Origin: Flavobacterium sp. SUN052
GTDB taxonomy: Bacteria; Bacteroidota; Bacteroidia; Flavobacteriales; Flavobacteriaceae
Direction: 5' to 3'
DNA: 64,000 nucleotides
NCBI RefSeq assembly: GCF_028867935.1
Contig: NZ_JAPQNS010000004.1
Location: 1-64,000, forward strand
Below the pieces are notes generated by a model, which had not been told where the DNA came from, made no database searches, and worked only from the letters and a program-made list of their open reading frames with translations. Both the position numbers and the translations under genes were made by a program. Below, piece after piece: positions 1 to 7,807 of this stretch (the stretch's first letter is position 1; each line of letters opens with the position of its first letter).

Positions 1-114
1 TTCAAAGCCCTGTTAGTACGGTTTGAATTTTCGGTCAAAAATTGGATGAGTTTACATTTTATCGCGTTCTCGGTCATTTTCCTGCGGAAAATCAAACGAA
101 AAGAGAAAGTTTAA
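1..114 (+). CDS. C-terminal tail of a transposase-like protein (partial)
   Basis: Frame 1 is open from the window edge to a TAA at 112-114 and gives 37 residues ending in a basic KIKRKEKV tail. The pattern LLVRFE...NW...HFIAFSVIFLRK resembles the C-terminal helix of IS4/IS5-type DDE transposases. This is family resemblance only, because the catalytic residues lie outside the window. If right, an insertion sequence ends just before the pfkB promoter. It could instead be the end of an unrelated small basic protein. Confidence 0.35.
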   Translation, partial: FKALLVRFEFSVKNWMSLHFIAFSVIFLRKIKRKEKV

Positions 115-134
115 ACAGCTTCACTATTAAAGTC

Positions 135-200
135 TGATTCCGATCAGGAAAGAAGCAAACGTTTCTCATGGATGTAGGTGTAAGCAAGCCGGTATCTTTG
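135..200 (+). promoter_or_regulatory. FNR/CRP-type site plus -7 element of pfkB
   Basis: The palindrome TGAT-TCCG-ATCA lies at 135-146 inside CTGATTCCGATCAG. A perfect Bacteroidota-type -7 element, TATCTTTG, lies at 193-200, 46 bp further on and 26 bp before the pfkB ATG. The spacing matches the 45-bp class seen at other promoters in this window. Confidence 0.6.
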
Positions 201-226
201 TTATCGGACCGCTAAAACCATACGCC

Positions 227-1174
227 ATGATTTACACCCTCACTCTTAACCCCGCCGTTGATGTCAGCATGACTGTCGATCGGCTGGTTCCCGAACACAA
301 ACTGCACTGTTCGCAACCTCAATACGACGCGGGCGGGGGCGGCATAAACGTGTCGAAAGCCATCCACCGGTTAGGAGGCAAGTCAATAGCTCTGTTCACG
401 TCGGGAGGGTCAACGGGGCTCCGTTTGCAGGAACTGGTGGAGCAGGAAGGAATCAATTACCAGATCATTGGTATTGAAGCACTTACTCGCGAATGCTTTG
501 TGGTAACAGAAACGACCACCAATCAGCAGTTTCGGTTTGGCACCCCCGGCCCCCAGCTCAGCGCTGGTGAGGTAGCCTCATGCCTGTCGCACCTGGAAAC
601 TATTTCTGATCCGGTAGATTATCTGGTTGTGAGTGGGAGTCTGCCCCCTGGCTTGCCCACCGATTTCTATGCACAGATTGCCCGGTTTGCGAAAAGCCGG
701 GGCATTCGGCTTGTGCTCGACGCAGCCGGAGAACCTCTGCAAAAAGCGCTGGACGAGGGAGTCTTTTTGATCAAGCCAAACCTCGGCGAGCTGGCCCGAC
801 TTGTGGGGGTTGAGCAACTCGAAACGGATCAGATCAGCAAGGCTGCCCATGAATTAATCGGGGCCGGTAAATGCGAAGTAGTAGTGGTGTCGCTGGGACC
901 GCGGGGTGCCTTGCTAACGACTGCCGACGGCCATGAGCTTATACAGGCCCCACCCGTTAAAAAACTCAGCACGGTTGGGGCAGGCGACAGTGTGGTTGGC
1001 GGTATGGTTTACGCGCTCTCGCAGGGAAAATCCTACGCAGACATGATCCGGCAAGGGGTGGCTTGTGGCACTGCCGCCACCATGAATCCCGGCACTGAAC
1101 TGTTTCAGTTGACCGATGCAGAGAATTTACTAAACTGGATCAATCAGCAACATCCTCAGTTACTCTTGAGTTGA
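227..1174 (+). CDS. pfkB: PfkB-family phosphofructokinase (Pfk-2-like)
   Basis: A 315-residue ribokinase-fold sugar kinase. The start MIYTLTLNPAVD and the GGGGINVSKAIHRLGG block are typical of 6-phosphofructokinase 2 / 1-phosphofructokinase enzymes. The C-terminal GAGDSVVGGM motif holds the catalytic Asp and the anion hole. The expected reaction is ATP-dependent phosphorylation of fructose 6-phosphate (or fructose 1-phosphate or tagatose 6-phosphate) in cytosolic glycolysis; the exact substrate cannot be read from sequence. It stands alone behind an FNR-like site with a good -7 element, suggesting induction when respiration is limited. Length is normal for the family. Confidence 0.85.
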   Translation: MIYTLTLNPAVDVSMTVDRLVPEHKLHCSQPQYDAGGGGINVSKAIHRLGGKSIALFTSGGSTGLRLQELVEQEGINYQIIGIEALTRECFVVTETTTNQQFRFGTPGPQLSAGEVASCLSHLETISDPVDYLVVSGSLPPGLPTDFYAQIARFAKSRGIRLVLDAAGEPLQKALDEGVFLIKPNLGELARLVGVEQLETDQISKAAHELIGAGKCEVVVVSLGPRGALLTTADGHELIQAPPVKKLSTVGAGDSVVGGMVYALSQGKSYADMIRQGVACGTAATMNPGTELFQLTDAENLLNWINQQHPQLLLS

Positions 1175-1278
1175 TACGTATACCAATGAATTCTTGGTCA
1201 TGAAGACCAGTACCCCCAATAGTAGTTTTAGAAGATCTCGTTGTCGGCCTTATCTGAGCCGCTAATGCCACTTGCTAA

Positions 1279-1689
1279 CTACGGATAACGACCGGTTTGA
1301 CTCAGTAATCTTCGAAGAATGATCAAGTCAGGTTGATTAAATCGAAAAATCTTAATACTCGCTTGCCCAGTCCGCGTCTTGGCGATTATTTCTCCGTCAA
1401 CTGTAGCAAAGTGAGTATCCCAAGGGTCTGTTCTTGGATTGTAAAGTAATACTACGTCGGTGAAATCATTTAGAAGGGTTGCAAAATCGGAGCCTTTATG
1501 CTGATTGCAATGCGGGCAGGTGTATGCTAAGTTGCCAGAATCATTTGTGCCGCCATGTTTGAGGGGGATAATATGGTCTATGTGAAACGATAGAAACAAA
1601 TCATCGGTGTGGATACGGTAATACTCACAACGAAAATCAGCCCTCCTGGCAACAAAAAGTCTATCTTTATCAGGGATGGAGTGTCTCAT
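1279..1689 (-). CDS. HNH endonuclease-family protein with an altered zinc knuckle
   Basis: A 136-residue protein with HIDHIIPLKHGG, then NLAYTCPHCNQHKGSD: the HNH ββα-metal core followed by the second CxxC. Family members normally have a first CxxC (CEYC) near residue 21; here it reads CEYY, so one zinc ligand is Tyr. A single G-to-A transition (TGC to TAC) would explain this. The start overlaps the end of the upstream 78-residue gene in an ATGA, so the two are co-translated. It may be a nuclease whose structural zinc site is damaged; activity is uncertain. Confidence 0.75.
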   Translation of the reverse strand: MRHSIPDKDRLFVARRADFRCEYYRIHTDDLFLSFHIDHIIPLKHGGTNDSGNLAYTCPHCNQHKGSDFATLLNDFTDVVLLYNPRTDPWDTHFATVDGEIIAKTRTGQASIKIFRFNQPDLIILRRLLSQTGRYP

Positions 1690-1922
1690 GAAGCCATCAG
1701 CATACGGGCGCGGGCTTTCGTCATACCGATGAACAAGTCAAGAGCTAATAAACGCTCTAGTTCGATAGTTTCCTCGATAGTGATTTGGTCGTCTTTTTTG
1801 CGTTGAACCAAGTCTTCTACACGCTCCGAGAGTTGGGGAGAGGCTTTGAGCGCAATTACTTTTTCGGGGTCCATTTGTGCAATAAGACCAGCCACTTCGC
1901 CAAATGCTTCTGAAACGTTCAT
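1686..1922 (-). CDS. Small helical protein co-translated with the HNH protein
   Basis: A 78-residue acidic, predicted all-helical protein of no recognised family (MNVSEAFGEVAGLIAQMDPEK at the start). It sits directly upstream of the HNH gene and shares a 4-base ATGA overlap, so a functional link is likely. A C-terminal IGMTKARARML segment is basic. Small genes paired with HNH proteins can be regulators or antitoxin-like partners, but nothing in this sequence proves that. Confidence 0.6.
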   Translation of the reverse strand: MNVSEAFGEVAGLIAQMDPEKVIALKASPQLSERVEDLVQRKKDDQITIEETIELERLLALDLFIGMTKARARMLMAS

Positions 1923-2156
1923 CGAATTGCCTTTAGGTATCCTGACAAAGATAATTGAAAGGAGCCGTATTGAAAAAGGGTTTAACGCGATACGATAAAC
2001 TCTATATCGTCAATAATAAAACGTAGTAAGTTAACTTTGATCCGATCTTTTGATAGCAAACGTCCACCCTGTTGGGCTGGAATATAGCCTGATTTTACGC
2101 CGGAAATCGCTGGATCTCTATCTTTGACTCCTATTTAAGAAAATACTCGTAGACCC

Positions 2157-2879
2157 ATGCTGAAACACTGGTGGAAAGCCCTTACCGTTCTTATTTTAAC
2201 GTATGTTTTTGTAGCGGGTCTCATGAGCCCTGTCCCTCGGTTGCCCATCTTACACGAGGCCATACGCAATGCCTTCTTCCATCCACCCCTCTGGATTGCG
2301 ATGATGGCCATGTTGCTTGCGTCGGCTGTTTATGCTATTCGTTATTTGAGAAAAGGTAAACCCAATGATGATCTGATGTCGGTGGAGCTTGCTAATACCG
2401 CCATTTTATTCGGGATATTGGGGTGTATTACGGGTTCTGTGTGGGCTTACTTCGCCTGGGGAGATCTGTGGCCAAACGATCCTAAAACCAATGGTGTGGC
2501 CGTAGCCATGCTTATGTATCTGGCGTATTTTGTATTACGCGGCTCGTTCGATGACGAGATGCGAAAAGCCCGCATTTCGGCGATCTACAACATCTTCGCT
2601 TTTGCCGTTTTTATTCCCCTCATTTTCATTATTCCCCGCTTAACCGATTCGCTGCACCCCGGCAATGGTGGTAATCCCGGGTTCAATCAATACGATGCTG
2701 ATAGTTCGATAAAAAATATAATCAGGCCTGCCTTTATCGGATTTACCTTGTTGGGGTTTTGGATTACCCAGCTCCGGGTCAGATTGCGCCGGTTAGAAAT
2801 CAATTTGGATGAACTGGAGGAATCGACTAAATCGGTTGCTGATCGTTCTGCCGAAGTTCAAGACACAACCAGTTTATAA
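2157..2879 (+). CDS. CcmC/CcsA-family haem handling protein
   Basis: A 240-residue polytopic membrane protein with about six hydrophobic segments. It carries a tryptophan-rich haem-binding stretch, GSVWAYFAWGDLWPNDPKTN, equivalent to the WGxxWxWD motif of cytochrome c biogenesis proteins. It should present haem at the outer face of the inner membrane for attachment to c-type cytochromes, which fits the cbb3 oxidase with haem-c subunits elsewhere in the window. A perfect -7 element TATCTTTG is at 2119-2126. The soluble C-terminal tail is acidic. It is followed by a CcmD-like gene. Confidence 0.8.
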   Translation: MLKHWWKALTVLILTYVFVAGLMSPVPRLPILHEAIRNAFFHPPLWIAMMAMLLASAVYAIRYLRKGKPNDDLMSVELANTAILFGILGCITGSVWAYFAWGDLWPNDPKTNGVAVAMLMYLAYFVLRGSFDDEMRKARISAIYNIFAFAVFIPLIFIIPRLTDSLHPGNGGNPGFNQYDADSSIKNIIRPAFIGFTLLGFWITQLRVRLRRLEINLDELEESTKSVADRSAEVQDTTSL

Positions 2880-2889
2880 CAAGCTACCA

Positions 2890-3039
2890 ATGGATCAGCT
2901 AACGGACTTATTACGGGAAGATGGTAAAATCTGGGTTGTTGTCGCCGTGATCGGCGTGGTTCTGCTGGGATGGCTGGTTTACCTTCTCAAAATTGGTAGA
3001 CGGGTTCGTAAAGTAAAAGAAAGAGCAAAACTGCTATAA
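2890..3039 (+). CDS. CcmD-like single-span membrane protein
   Basis: A 49-residue protein starting at the ATG at 2890 (MDQLTDLLREDGKIWVVVAV). It has one hydrophobic span (about residues 15-33) followed by a strongly basic tail, IGRRVRKVKERAKLL. Size, topology and position 10 bases after the CcmC-like gene match CcmD, the small helper of the haem-export complex. An upstream in-frame extension would start inside the previous gene and is not favoured. Confidence 0.7.
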   Translation: MDQLTDLLREDGKIWVVVAVIGVVLLGWLVYLLKIGRRVRKVKERAKLL

Positions 3040-3070
3040 AGAATCGTTAGTGATTTTAGCCTCAACGATC

Positions 3071-3172
3071 ATGAAAAATCGTTTATTTCCACTGGTTGCT
3101 ATTGGGCTTCTCTTTTACTAATGTACAAGAGATAGTGAAGCTGAGCCCCAAGGTTGGCTTCCATTGGAGTAA
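3071..3172 (+). pseudogene. Lipoprotein remnant, copy 1 (stop just before the lipobox Cys)
   Basis: The ATG at 3071 opens MKNRLFPLVAIGLLFY, then TAA at 3119-3121, then in the same frame CTRDSEAEPQ. This is a lipoprotein signal peptide whose residue before the lipidated Cys has become a stop (TCA to TAA would do it). The frame then degrades: the following stretch needs another frame to match copy 2 at 5029. It is clearly paralogous to that copy, including the CCTCAAC preceding the start. Confidence 0.6.
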
Positions 3173-3226
3173 AGCGGGATTATAGGAGACGTACATTCCC
3201 CCAAAATCCAAAAACAACAGCGTAAC

Positions 3227-3260
3227 AAGGGGGGTAACATTATGTCACCACCCCTTTTTT
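3227..3260 (+). terminator. Probable intrinsic terminator
   Basis: A GC-rich hairpin pairs AAGGGGGGTAACAT with ATGTCACCACCCCTT (two mismatches) and is followed by a T6 run at 3255-3260. It ends the plus-strand unit from the CcmC/CcmD pair and lies about 50 bases beyond the end of the opposing secreted-protein gene. Confidence 0.6.
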
Positions 3261-3307
3261 GAATAGCTATTACCATTCCACAATAAAGTGATTGACTGCT
3301 CTATAGG

Positions 3308-4795
3308 CTAGTCGGCCTTCAGCACCCGCATTACTTTCGTCTGACCGGGCATGCTTACCTGAAGAAGATAGATTCCTGCCGAACGACTTAGCTTTACACT
3401 AAGTCGCTCCAGGGCAGCCGCCTGCCCAATTCGTTTCTCGCTTACCACAAGACCCTGTTGGTTTGTTAAGGCCACCCACAAGGACTGACTTTCAGCCCCA
3501 CTCACCTCGATATGTACCATTTCGCCCACAACCGGGTTGCCCAATACCTCCACCCTTAGTCTACGCTCTGGCTCAACCTGGCCAACCCGCGCCCGACCAC
3601 AGGCCGCTTTCAGATCCCACGGGTAAGTCACTGTAACCCCATTCTGAGTGGCCTGGAGCAGCAATGGCTGTATATCACTGGCCGTGCGCAGCCCCGTATC
3701 GACGAACTGATCGGGATTGGTTGTCGAGCCCGTGATACCGATGGCTGAGAAAGTGATGGGGCTTCCATCTCCCCCACTGGTATTAAACCGAAAGGCACCC
3801 GTTGTGCAGTTGTAGGTGGGGGCCAGCAGCGTTAGAGCCCCTCCTGGGGGAGGGGTTGTGACGGGGCATTGCGCGCGGATGTTCCAGACGTAGGTTACCG
3901 TCACCCCGCTTTGAGTAGCCTGGAGCAGTAAGGGCTGAGCATCGGCCGCTGTGCGCAGACCCGTATCGACGAACTGATCGGGATTGGTTGTCGGACCAGT
4001 GACGCCAATGGCAAAGTAGGTAATGGGGCTACCATCGCCCCCGCTGGTGTTGAACTGAAACGCACCCGTTGCACAGTTGTAGGTAGGAGCCAGCAGCGTC
4101 AGACTGATGGGAATGGGTGGATTCACGGTGAGGCTAATGGGTACCCAGGCCGATTTCTCCTGACTATTCACATTGCTGTGCGCGTTGACGGTCAGGTTCA
4201 TTACGCCACTTGCGTTGGGCGTGCCGGTAATGGAAGGGGGGTAAGTATCATAAGAAAGGTTCAATCCATTGCTAGGTAGTTGCGGTGAAGTGTAGCTCGC
4301 ACTATTATCGGGCAGGAGTATCGGTAACTTGTATTTAAATAGCACCCCAGCTGTAGCCGTCAGACTGATGGGAGTGGGTGCAATAACTGTGAGGGTAATG
4401 GGTACCCAGGCCGATTCCACCTGATTATTTACATGACTGGTTGCGTTGATGGTCAGATTCATCACACCCGTGGCGTTGGGCGTGCCGACGATAGAAGGTG
4501 GATAAGTTTCGTACGACAATCTCAATCCATTGCCAGGAAGCTCCGGCGAAGTGTAGATCGCATTATTATCGATCAGTAGGGCCGGTAACTCGTATTTAAA
4601 TGGCACCCCAGCTGTAGCCGTCAGACTGATGGGAGAATTGGGGCCAGGAGGGATGGGGGAGGTTAATCCGTTGACGGACTTCGTGGATTGAACTGGATGG
4701 CGGGGAGGGTTGCTCTCCGCTTGTAAGTTCCAGGAGAAGAGCAGGATCAACCCGATTAAACGACCAAGCGACCGAATCGTATTAGTAGTATTCAT
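3308..4795 (-). CDS. Secreted repeat protein with T9SS-type C-terminal domain
   Basis: A 495-residue protein with a signal peptide (about residues 1-26, ending LQAES). Two copies of a putative Ig-like module, each beginning PISLTATAGV, are followed by two copies of a module beginning LTLLAPTYNC and containing TSGGDGSPIT and NPDQFVDTGLRTA. The last 80 residues have the form of a type A sorting domain of the type IX secretion system, with AGIYLLQVSM and a basic end. It should be secreted and held at the cell surface or released. Ligand unknown. Module copies are similar enough at DNA level to recombine. Confidence 0.75.
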   Translation of the reverse strand: MNTTNTIRSLGRLIGLILLFSWNLQAESNPPRHPVQSTKSVNGLTSPIPPGPNSPISLTATAGVPFKYELPALLIDNNAIYTSPELPGNGLRLSYETYPPSIVGTPNATGVMNLTINATSHVNNQVESAWVPITLTVIAPTPISLTATAGVLFKYKLPILLPDNSASYTSPQLPSNGLNLSYDTYPPSITGTPNASGVMNLTVNAHSNVNSQEKSAWVPISLTVNPPIPISLTLLAPTYNCATGAFQFNTSGGDGSPITYFAIGVTGPTTNPDQFVDTGLRTAADAQPLLLQATQSGVTVTYVWNIRAQCPVTTPPPGGALTLLAPTYNCTTGAFRFNTSGGDGSPITFSAIGITGSTTNPDQFVDTGLRTASDIQPLLLQATQNGVTVTYPWDLKAACGRARVGQVEPERRLRVEVLGNPVVGEMVHIEVSGAESQSLWVALTNQQGLVVSEKRIGQAAALERLSVKLSRSAGIYLLQVSMPGQTKVMRVLKAD

Positions 4796-4889
4796 AACGG
4801 GAATGTTTAGAGTATTACGATGATTTCAGGATTACGTAATTCTAATGAAATCAGGGTATTAACGTCCCTTACTTGTGTACAACCGGTCA

Positions 4890-4941
4890 ATAATTTATTG
4901 AACTGCCTATATACTTGCTGGATTGATAATTTATTGAACTG
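4890..4941. repeat. 16-bp direct repeat upstream of the T9SS-type protein gene
   Basis: ATAATTTATTGAACTG occurs at 4890-4905 and again at 4926-4941, 36 bp apart and about 100 bp upstream of the minus-strand start at 4795. It may be a pair of regulator sites. The rest of 4796-5028 holds no convincing gene. Confidence 0.5.
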
Positions 4942-5028
4942 TTTTCATTACATAGCTTTAGTTGTGCAGCAAATCGATGTACTTGTCAATTGGTCTGAAA
5001 CGCTCTTCAGTACCAAACCTCAACCGTT

Positions 5029-5350
5029 ATGAAAATCCATTTATTATCGCTCTCTGCTATTGCCCTGCTCTTTTACTAGTGTTCAGAAGACAATGAAGCA
5101 GAACCCCAAAAGGTAGATCCGAAAATAGATTGGGACCAGGAAAGTACTAAACCCATGCAAGACCTGGCTCCCCATCTTGTTGGTAAATGGACATTAAAGT
5201 ATGGTGGTGCCGTTTCTGCTTCTCAAAGAAGCTTTCCTCCAAACTCTAGGTTTAGTAGGCGATGTTTTTACACTAGAAACGGCTACTAGTCAGCCGACAA
5301 TGATTTGGCGCGGTTTGAATCGAGAAATGCAGAAGAATATTTTTTCATAA
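5029..5350 (+). pseudogene. Lipoprotein remnant, copy 2 (lipocalin-like)
   Basis: The ATG at 5029 opens MKIHLLSLSAIALLFY, then TAG at 5077-5079, then CSEDNEAEPQKVDPKIDWDQ and on to APHLVGKWTLKYGG. As in copy 1, the stop occupies the residue before the lipobox Cys (TCG to TAG). LVGKWTLK is typical of lipocalin-like Bacteroidota lipoproteins. Near 5220 the frame shifts: the +1 frame continues LKEAFLQTLGLVGDVFTLET and stops at 5348-5350. At least two lesions make it a pseudogene. Confidence 0.6.
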
Positions 5351-5361
5351 GGATAGGGCGG

Positions 5362-5604
5362 TTATATAACAACAATTTCTTTTTCTTCCTGATACTGCAC
5401 ATAACCATCAGACCAGCGGAGAAACGCCTTCCAGATCCCTTTCGTCAACGAGGCCGTGGAAACCACATAACGGGGCCGGTCGCTGGGCATAATGGGTACC
5501 CTGACATCTTCGCCCGTTCGAGGTGCTATGAAGGTGACATCCCCTTTTTTAAACGACATGGGTAGTACGAAGGCGAGTAGGTGAGCAGTAGGTTCGAAGG
5601 TCAT
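5362..5604 (-). pseudogene. Orphan C-terminal half of a FixH/CcoH-like protein
   Basis: An open 80-residue frame ends KGIWKAFLRWSDGYVQYQEE. It aligns with the C-terminal half of the CcoH in this window, which ends KGVWRAQLSWSDGQRDFYTE, including the preceding LP..F..G....AP.....DV pattern. The N-terminal membrane anchor of FixH is missing and the frame runs into a stop 11 codons upstream of the ATG. It is probably a decayed duplicate. A short functional soluble form cannot be excluded. Confidence 0.5.
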
Positions 5605-5792
5605 AGCCGTGAGCAGTTGAGGTGAAATGATAGGTCAAAGGTGCTTTACCAGAACCAACTGGAGCATGACGGCGGTCAAAGGTCAGGTTGATTGAATTCA
5701 GGCTAAAAACTGAAAGAGATCAGACATAGGGGAAGTGTTGAGCGACACCTTTGCAGGAGCCAAAAGTCTTAATCGGGATCAATGAAGCGTAC

Positions 5793-6563
5793 TTAGACGC
5801 GCTCCAGCAGCCACCACAGCGGCTTGCGTCGGTGGCTGACTTTGTAGTGTTTCTGCACGTAGGTCTGGATGTGCTCCTGAGCCTCTGCAACGTCGTCGGT
5901 GAGGCAAACGAGTTGCAGGTCTTTTTCGCTGATAGTGCCCGCCCGGATCATATCCTGCATGTAGTTCATAAGGGGCTGATAATAGTCGCAACCCATCAGC
6001 ACTACCGGAAACTGGTGAATTACACCCGTTTGCACCAGCGTCAGTGTCTCGAATAGTTCGTCCATGGTACCCCAGCCGCCGGGCATCACTACAAAGGCGT
6101 AGGAGTATTTGAGCATTAACACTTTCCGGACAAAAAAGAAATTGATGGTCACGCTGGTGTGCATATAAGGGTTGGGCTGTTGCTCAAATGGCAATCGAAT
6201 GTTGCACCCTACTGACTGACCACCGCTCTCAAAAGCGCCCCGGTTGGCGGCTTCCATTAGGCCGGGTCCACCGCCGGTCATCACCGTAAAACCCAGTTCA
6301 CGGATGGCGCTGCCCATCTGCCGGGCGAGACTGTAATAGCGATGCCCCTCGCGGAAGCGGGCTGAACCAAACACCGTGACGCAGGGGCCAACAAAGTGCA
6401 GCGTTCGTAGTCCCTTCAGAAACTGCCAGCCAATCTGAAAAATGAACCGCAACTCCGAACGGCGGTCTTTGGGCCCTTCGAGTTCTTCGGTTAAAGTGTT
6501 GTTGAGCAAGGGCCGAATGGGTGGCCGGTTATTGATTACTGCTGGTGGCTGGCTGGTTATCAT
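5793..6563 (-). CDS. LOG-family nucleotide phosphoribohydrolase-like protein
   Basis: A Rossmann-fold protein of about 256 residues from the ATG at 6563; an upstream GTG at 6614 would add a Cys-rich stretch that looks non-coding. It has TVFGSARF, MTGGGPGLMEAANRGA, and the family signature PGGWGTMDELFETLTLVQT that forms the active site of LOG/YgdH proteins. Characterised members cleave nucleoside 5'-monophosphates to base plus ribose 5-phosphate. It is divergent from usp1, and the space between holds an inverted repeat at 6695-6729. The substrate here is unknown. Confidence 0.8.
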   Translation of the reverse strand: MITSQPPAVINNRPPIRPLLNNTLTEELEGPKDRRSELRFIFQIGWQFLKGLRTLHFVGPCVTVFGSARFREGHRYYSLARQMGSAIRELGFTVMTGGGPGLMEAANRGAFESGGQSVGCNIRLPFEQQPNPYMHTSVTINFFFVRKVLMLKYSYAFVVMPGGWGTMDELFETLTLVQTGVIHQFPVVLMGCDYYQPLMNYMQDMIRAGTISEKDLQLVCLTDDVAEAQEHIQTYVQKHYKVSHRRKPLWWLLERV

Positions 6564-6694
6564 AGGTATAACGCATGTTGAACTGGTACAAGAAAACCCG
6601 CAACAATCCGTCACGGGTTTTCTATCTTCTCCCTACTTGGTATCACCGTTACGTATTCCACTGTGATAGCTTTGCTAGTCTACCTGGAACTGTT

Positions 6695-6729
6695 TTCCTG
6701 ACTAGAGATACACCGATTATAGTCAGGAA
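6695..6729. promoter_or_regulatory. Perfect 10-bp inverted repeat between LOG and usp1
   Basis: TTCCTGACTA (6695-6704) and TAGTCAGGAA (6720-6729) are exact reverse complements separated by 15 bp. The right half overlaps a one-mismatch FNR-like site, CGAT-TATA-GTCA, at 6714-6725. No -7 element lies at the usual distance, so it may bind a different dimer or a double site. Confidence 0.45.
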
Positions 6730-6812
6730 CGAAGTTTCCGGTGAGTGCTAACTCCATCACAAACATACACTCCTCAACATGGTCGACGAATGTCCGCAGT
6801 CAACTCGCGGGT

Positions 6813-6877
6813 TGAACATAATCAGTTGAAACGGTGATTAAGCGCAGTATAGAGGAGCGTGACAGGAAGCACCTTTG
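6813..6877 (+). promoter_or_regulatory. FNR-like site plus -7 element of usp1
   Basis: TGAA-CATA-ATCA at 6813-6824 differs from TGAY-N4-RTCA by one base. CACCTTTG at 6870-6877 follows after exactly 45 bp, the same -7 sequence and spacing as at the cbb3 promoter. It makes the ATG at 6896 the right start and excludes the TTG at 6875. Confidence 0.55.
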
Positions 6878-6895
6878 GAGAAACGAATAGCCATC

Positions 6896-7753
6896 ATGAA
6901 AACGATTCTGATTCCCATCGACTTTAGTTCGCACTCGCAGATCACGGCGCATTTCGGTCTTGAATTGGCCAAACGGATCAATGCCCGCGTGGTGTTGCTT
7001 CATGTAGTGTCGCCCTCAAACCCTGTTCCTGCATTTGGTATCCCTGTGGTTGAATTATCGACCTGGAATGACAGTCTGAGCAAAGAGATGACCGGAGCGA
7101 TGCAGTATTTTCAGGATCAGCTGAGCGATTTTTGCCGTCAGCAGAATCTTGACAGCGTACCGATAGTTACTCGATTGGTAGCGGGCACTCCGGCCGATGG
7201 GATTCTGGAGGTGGCCGAAACCGAGAAAGCCAGCTTTATCATTATGGGCACCGTGGGGGCTGCTAACGTCTGGGACCAGGTGCTTGGGTCTGTCAGCGCC
7301 ACTATTGCCAAACGCTCTAATCGCCCGGTCTGGATCGTTCCACAAGAGGTTAAGCTCGATTCTCTCCGCCAGATTGCTTATTTCGCCGATATGGATGGCA
7401 ATGAAATGAGCTGCATCAACCAGGTGGTAAACCTTGGTGAGCGTCTCCAGTCGGCTCTGGAGGTTGTTCACGTGGCACCGTCAACCGATGAGGGTGAAGA
7501 GGATGCCTTTATCGAAACTATTGTCGACTCGTTCGAGGATGATTATGATGCCAACCGGATAAGGTTTCGCCACCTAACCGCCGAGTCAATCTCCGAAGGT
7601 GTTGAATCGTATGTGCGTACCCATTCCCCCGATGCCATTGTGCTGGCTCACCGTGACCGCACATTTATCAAAAACCTGTTCCACACCAGCCTGATCCGCC
7701 ACCTGTCGCTAACCACTAAAAGGCCCATGCTGGTAATTCCCAAACAGAGCTAG
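6896..7753 (+). CDS. Tandem-domain universal stress protein
   Basis: About 285 residues with two Usp domains. It starts MKTILIPIDFSSHSQ, the standard first β-strand. Domain 1 keeps the nucleotide-binding motif G-2x-G-9x-G-S (GTVGAANVWDQVLGS). Domain 2 ends with FIKNLFHTSLIRHLSLTTKRPMLVIP and lacks that motif, so only the first domain is likely to bind ATP. It is cytosolic and probably acts in growth-arrest or hypoxia survival. A second tandem Usp follows 54 bp downstream. The site at 6813 suggests control by the CRP-type regulator. Confidence 0.88.
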   Translation: MKTILIPIDFSSHSQITAHFGLELAKRINARVVLLHVVSPSNPVPAFGIPVVELSTWNDSLSKEMTGAMQYFQDQLSDFCRQQNLDSVPIVTRLVAGTPADGILEVAETEKASFIIMGTVGAANVWDQVLGSVSATIAKRSNRPVWIVPQEVKLDSLRQIAYFADMDGNEMSCINQVVNLGERLQSALEVVHVAPSTDEGEEDAFIETIVDSFEDDYDANRIRFRHLTAESISEGVESYVRTHSPDAIVLAHRDRTFIKNLFHTSLIRHLSLTTKRPMLVIPKQS

Positions 7754-7807
7754 ATAAACATGTTTTGTGATTGGGTAAATTGAAAAGAACATCAAACACT
7801 GCTACTC

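Noticed and set aside
4820..5032. 70-codon open frame in the gap after the T9SS-type gene
   Set aside because: Composition is unlike neighbours, it covers the AT-rich direct repeat, and no family features appear; more likely non-coding upstream DNA.
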